Assembly (NCBI GenBank): GCA_001799045.1
Contig: MGRY01000060.1
Location: 1-6,776 of the forward strand
Reading direction: 5' to 3'
DNA: 6,776 nucleotides
DNA from: Deltaproteobacteria bacterium RIFCSPLOWO2_02_56_12
Lineage (GTDB): Bacteria; Desulfobacterota; Binatia; UBA9968
In this document: positions 4,819-6,776 of the stretch, piece after piece
Position numbering within the stretch: position 1 is the first letter of the stretch
Layout of the letters: every line of letters starts with the position of its first letter
Notes under the pieces: generated by a model
What the model was told of the DNA's origin: nothing
Databases searched by the model: none
Seen by the model: only the letters and a program-made list of their open reading frames with translations
Position numbers and translations under genes: made by a program

Positions 4819-6776
4819 ATGAACATTGCGGAGATCTTTATCCGCCGCCCCATCATGACGACCCTGGTTATGATGGCCATCATCATCTTTGGGCTCATGG
4901 GATACCGGGCCCTGCCGGTAAGCGAGCTCCCCACCGTGGACTTCCCGACCATCGTGGTGAGCGCCAACCTGCCGGGGGCGAGTCCCGAGACCATGGCCAC
5001 GACGGTTGCGACCCCTCTGGAGAAGCAGTTCTCGACCATCGCCGGCGTGGATTCCATGAGTTCTACCAGCACCCTGGGCCGCACCCAGATCACGCTCCAA
5101 TTCAGCTTGAGCCGGGATATCGATGCCGCCGCCCAGGACGTACAGTCGATGATCGCCCGGACCTTGAGAGACCTGCCGCCCAACATGCCCAATCCGCCTT
5201 CGTACCGGAAAGTGAACCCGGCTGACAACGCTATCCTTTTATTTGCCTTGAATTCGCCAACGCTTCCTCTCTCAACTGTCGATGAGTACGCCGAGAATAT
5301 TCTGGCCCAGCGCATCTCTATGGTGAGTGGGGTGGCTGAGGTGCATGTCTTTGGCTCGCAGAAGTACGCGGTTCGCATCCAGCTCGACCCGAGCACCCTT
5401 GCGGCAAGACAAATCGGCATCGACGAGGTGATGAACGCAGTTCAAAGAGGGAACGTGAACCTTCCCATCGGGACCTTAGACGGGCCTTACCAGGCCTTTA
5501 CATTGCAGGCCGACGGCCAGCTCACCAATGCAAAGGCCTATCGCCCTATGATCGTGACCTATCGGAATGGCTCTCCCGTGCGCCTCCAGGATCTCGGCAG
5601 GGTCCTGGATAGCGTGGAAAACAACAAAGTGGCGAGCTGGTTCAACAACACCCGCGCCATCGGCCTGGCCGTGCAGCGCCAGCCCGGGGCCAACGTTGTC
5701 GAGGTGGTGGATTCCATCAAGAAAATCTTGCCCGCCCTGCAGTCGCAGATACCCCCTTCCGTGAATCTCGACATCCTCTTTGACCGGACCCAATCGATCC
5801 GCGAGTCGGTCGAGGATGTCCAGTTCACCCTCTTCCTGACCCTCTGTCTGGTCGTGCTCGTGATTTTCCTTTTTCTGCGCAACTTCTCCGCCACCGTCAT
5901 CCCCAGCCTGGCGCTTCCTATGTCGATCATCGGCACCTTCGCGGTCATGTATCTGCTGGGCTACAGTCTCAACAACCTCTCCCTGATGGCCCTGACCCTT
6001 GCGGTCGGTTTCGTGGTGGATGACGCGATCGTGATGCTCGAGAACATAGTCCGCCACATGGAGATGGGTAAGCGGCCGTTCCAGGCGGCGCTCGAAGGCT
6101 CCCGAGAAATCGGTTTTACCATCGTCTCGATGACGCTCTCGCTAGTGGCGGTTTTTATTCCCGTGCTTTTTATGGGAGGGATACTGGGGCGCTTGTTCCG
6201 AGAGTTCGCCGTGACGATATCCGTGGCGATTCTGGTCTCGGGGTTTGTCTCGCTAAGTCTCACTCCCATGCTCTGCAGCCGCTTCCTGCGCCCGCCCAAG
6301 GAGCAGAAACATAACCGGCTCTATGCCGCCTCGGAGCGCTTCTTCGATGGCATGCTTAGCGCTTATGAGAGGAGCCTTGAATGGGTCCTGAATCACCGGC
6401 CGGCCACGATGATCAGCTCGGGTCTCCTCCTGGTGGTCACGGCTTATCTTTTCTTGGTGATTCCCAAGGGCTTTGTCCCGAGCGCCGACATCAGCCAAAT
6501 TATTGGTATCAGCGAGGCTGCTCAGGGAATCTCTTTCGATGACATGGTGCGTCACCAAAAACAACTTGCTCAGATAGTCGCTGAGGATCCAAATGTGGAT
6601 GCCTCCCTGTCGAGCGTGGGGTTCGGCGGCGCGACCACGACGGGCAACCAAGGCCGCATAATCATTCGTCTCAAGCCTCGCTCGGAGCGTTCCTTGAGTG
6701 CGGATGAGGTGATCCAGGAACTCCGGCCAAAGTTGGCCAAGGTCCCCGGCATCCGCATCTCATTTCAAAACCCGCC
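4819..6776 (+). CDS. RND-family inner-membrane efflux permease, MdtB/MdtC-like, cut by window end
   Basis: Proton-driven antiporter subunit that collects substrates from the periplasm or membrane and passes them to the outer-membrane channel. I translated 652 codons without a stop; family members have about 1,020-1,050 residues, so roughly the C-terminal third lies beyond the window. Visible parts: cytoplasmic MNIAEIFIRRP, first membrane helix about 11-28, porter sequence YRALPVSELPTVDFPTIVV then LPGASPE, a periplasmic loop to about 335, membrane helices at about 336-355, 361-380, 385-409, 433-452, 465-490 and 538-557, then the second periplasmic loop beginning IPKGFVPSAD. The proton-relay pair Asp401-Asp402 (GFVVDDAIVMLENI) is intact and equals AcrB Asp407-Asp408. 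Wording such as KVNPAD, VQRQPGAN and FLRNFSATVIPSLALP follows MdtB/MdtC rather than AcrB. Upstream in frame a TAA at 4786 excludes an earlier ATG. Confidence 0.95.
   Translation, partial: MNIAEIFIRRPIMTTLVMMAIIIFGLMGYRALPVSELPTVDFPTIVVSANLPGASPETMATTVATPLEKQFSTIAGVDSMSSTSTLGRTQITLQFSLSRDIDAAAQDVQSMIARTLRDLPPNMPNPPSYRKVNPADNAILLFALNSPTLPLSTVDEYAENILAQRISMVSGVAEVHVFGSQKYAVRIQLDPSTLAARQIGIDEVMNAVQRGNVNLPIGTLDGPYQAFTLQADGQLTNAKAYRPMIVTYRNGSPVRLQDLGRVLDSVENNKVASWFNNTRAIGLAVQRQPGANVVEVVDSIKKILPALQSQIPPSVNLDILFDRTQSIRESVEDVQFTLFLTLCLVVLVIFLFLRNFSATVIPSLALPMSIIGTFAVMYLLGYSLNNLSLMALTLAVGFVVDDAIVMLENIVRHMEMGKRPFQAALEGSREIGFTIVSMTLSLVAVFIPVLFMGGILGRLFREFAVTISVAILVSGFVSLSLTPMLCSRFLRPPKEQKHNRLYAASERFFDGMLSAYERSLEWVLNHRPATMISSGLLLVVTAYLFLVIPKGFVPSADISQIIGISEAAQGISFDDMVRHQKQLAQIVAEDPNVDASLSSVGFGGATTTGNQGRIIIRLKPRSERSLSADEVIQELRPKLAKVPGIRISFQNP

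Noticed and set aside
4797..6057. Several long open frames on the - strand (207 and 193 codons) under the RND permease
   Set aside because: The + strand encodes an uninterrupted RND permease with conserved motifs. The opposite frames are rich in His, Arg, Gly and Asp as expected for shadows.
1..6776. CRISPR array, phage, transposase, toxin-antitoxin, tRNA or riboswitch
   Set aside because: No regularly spaced repeats, no recombinase or transposase protein motifs and no recognisable RNA fold were seen. Coding sequence fills nearly the whole window, and the largest gap is 139 bp.

Overview
The window reads as chromosomal DNA of a Gram-negative bacterium of moderately high GC (roughly 55-60% by eye). 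It encodes a lipoprotein, an outer-membrane TolC-type channel and an RND pump, so the cell has two membranes. The GC level, gene style and AT-rich or palindromic repeats between genes would suit an environmental Desulfobacterota-like lineage or a related uncultured phylum. That placement is inference and weak. All genes lie on the + strand.

Left part (1-2027): a compact cluster of an FabI-type enoyl-ACP reductase (fatty-acid synthesis), a metallo-beta-lactamase-fold hydrolase of the glyoxalase II / persulfide dioxygenase type, and a small coiled-coil/TPR lipoprotein. The first gap is 20 bp. The hydrolase and lipoprotein genes overlap by 8 bp if the lipoprotein starts at 1554. They look co-transcribed, although no shared pathway is obvious.

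Right part (2028-6776): a complete tripartite efflux set in the order outer-membrane factor, periplasmic adaptor, inner-membrane RND permease. The adaptor and permease resemble MdtA and MdtB/MdtC more than other RND classes. The permease is cut by the window end after 652 codons. A promoter-like sequence lies before the outer-membrane factor gene and a weaker one before the adaptor gene.

The most distinctive content is between the genes. Three different short repeat families sit at gene starts: a TTTGCA-rich element before fabI and, as an inverted pair, before the adaptor; a perfect 24-bp AT-rich palindrome that encodes the N-terminal region of the lipoprotein; and a GC-richer nested palindrome that overlaps the adaptor stop codon and supplies the ribosome-binding site of the permease. 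I see no phage, CRISPR, toxin-antitoxin or transposase gene, and no RNA gene. The proteins belong to known families. What may be new is how repeats have become part of translation starts.
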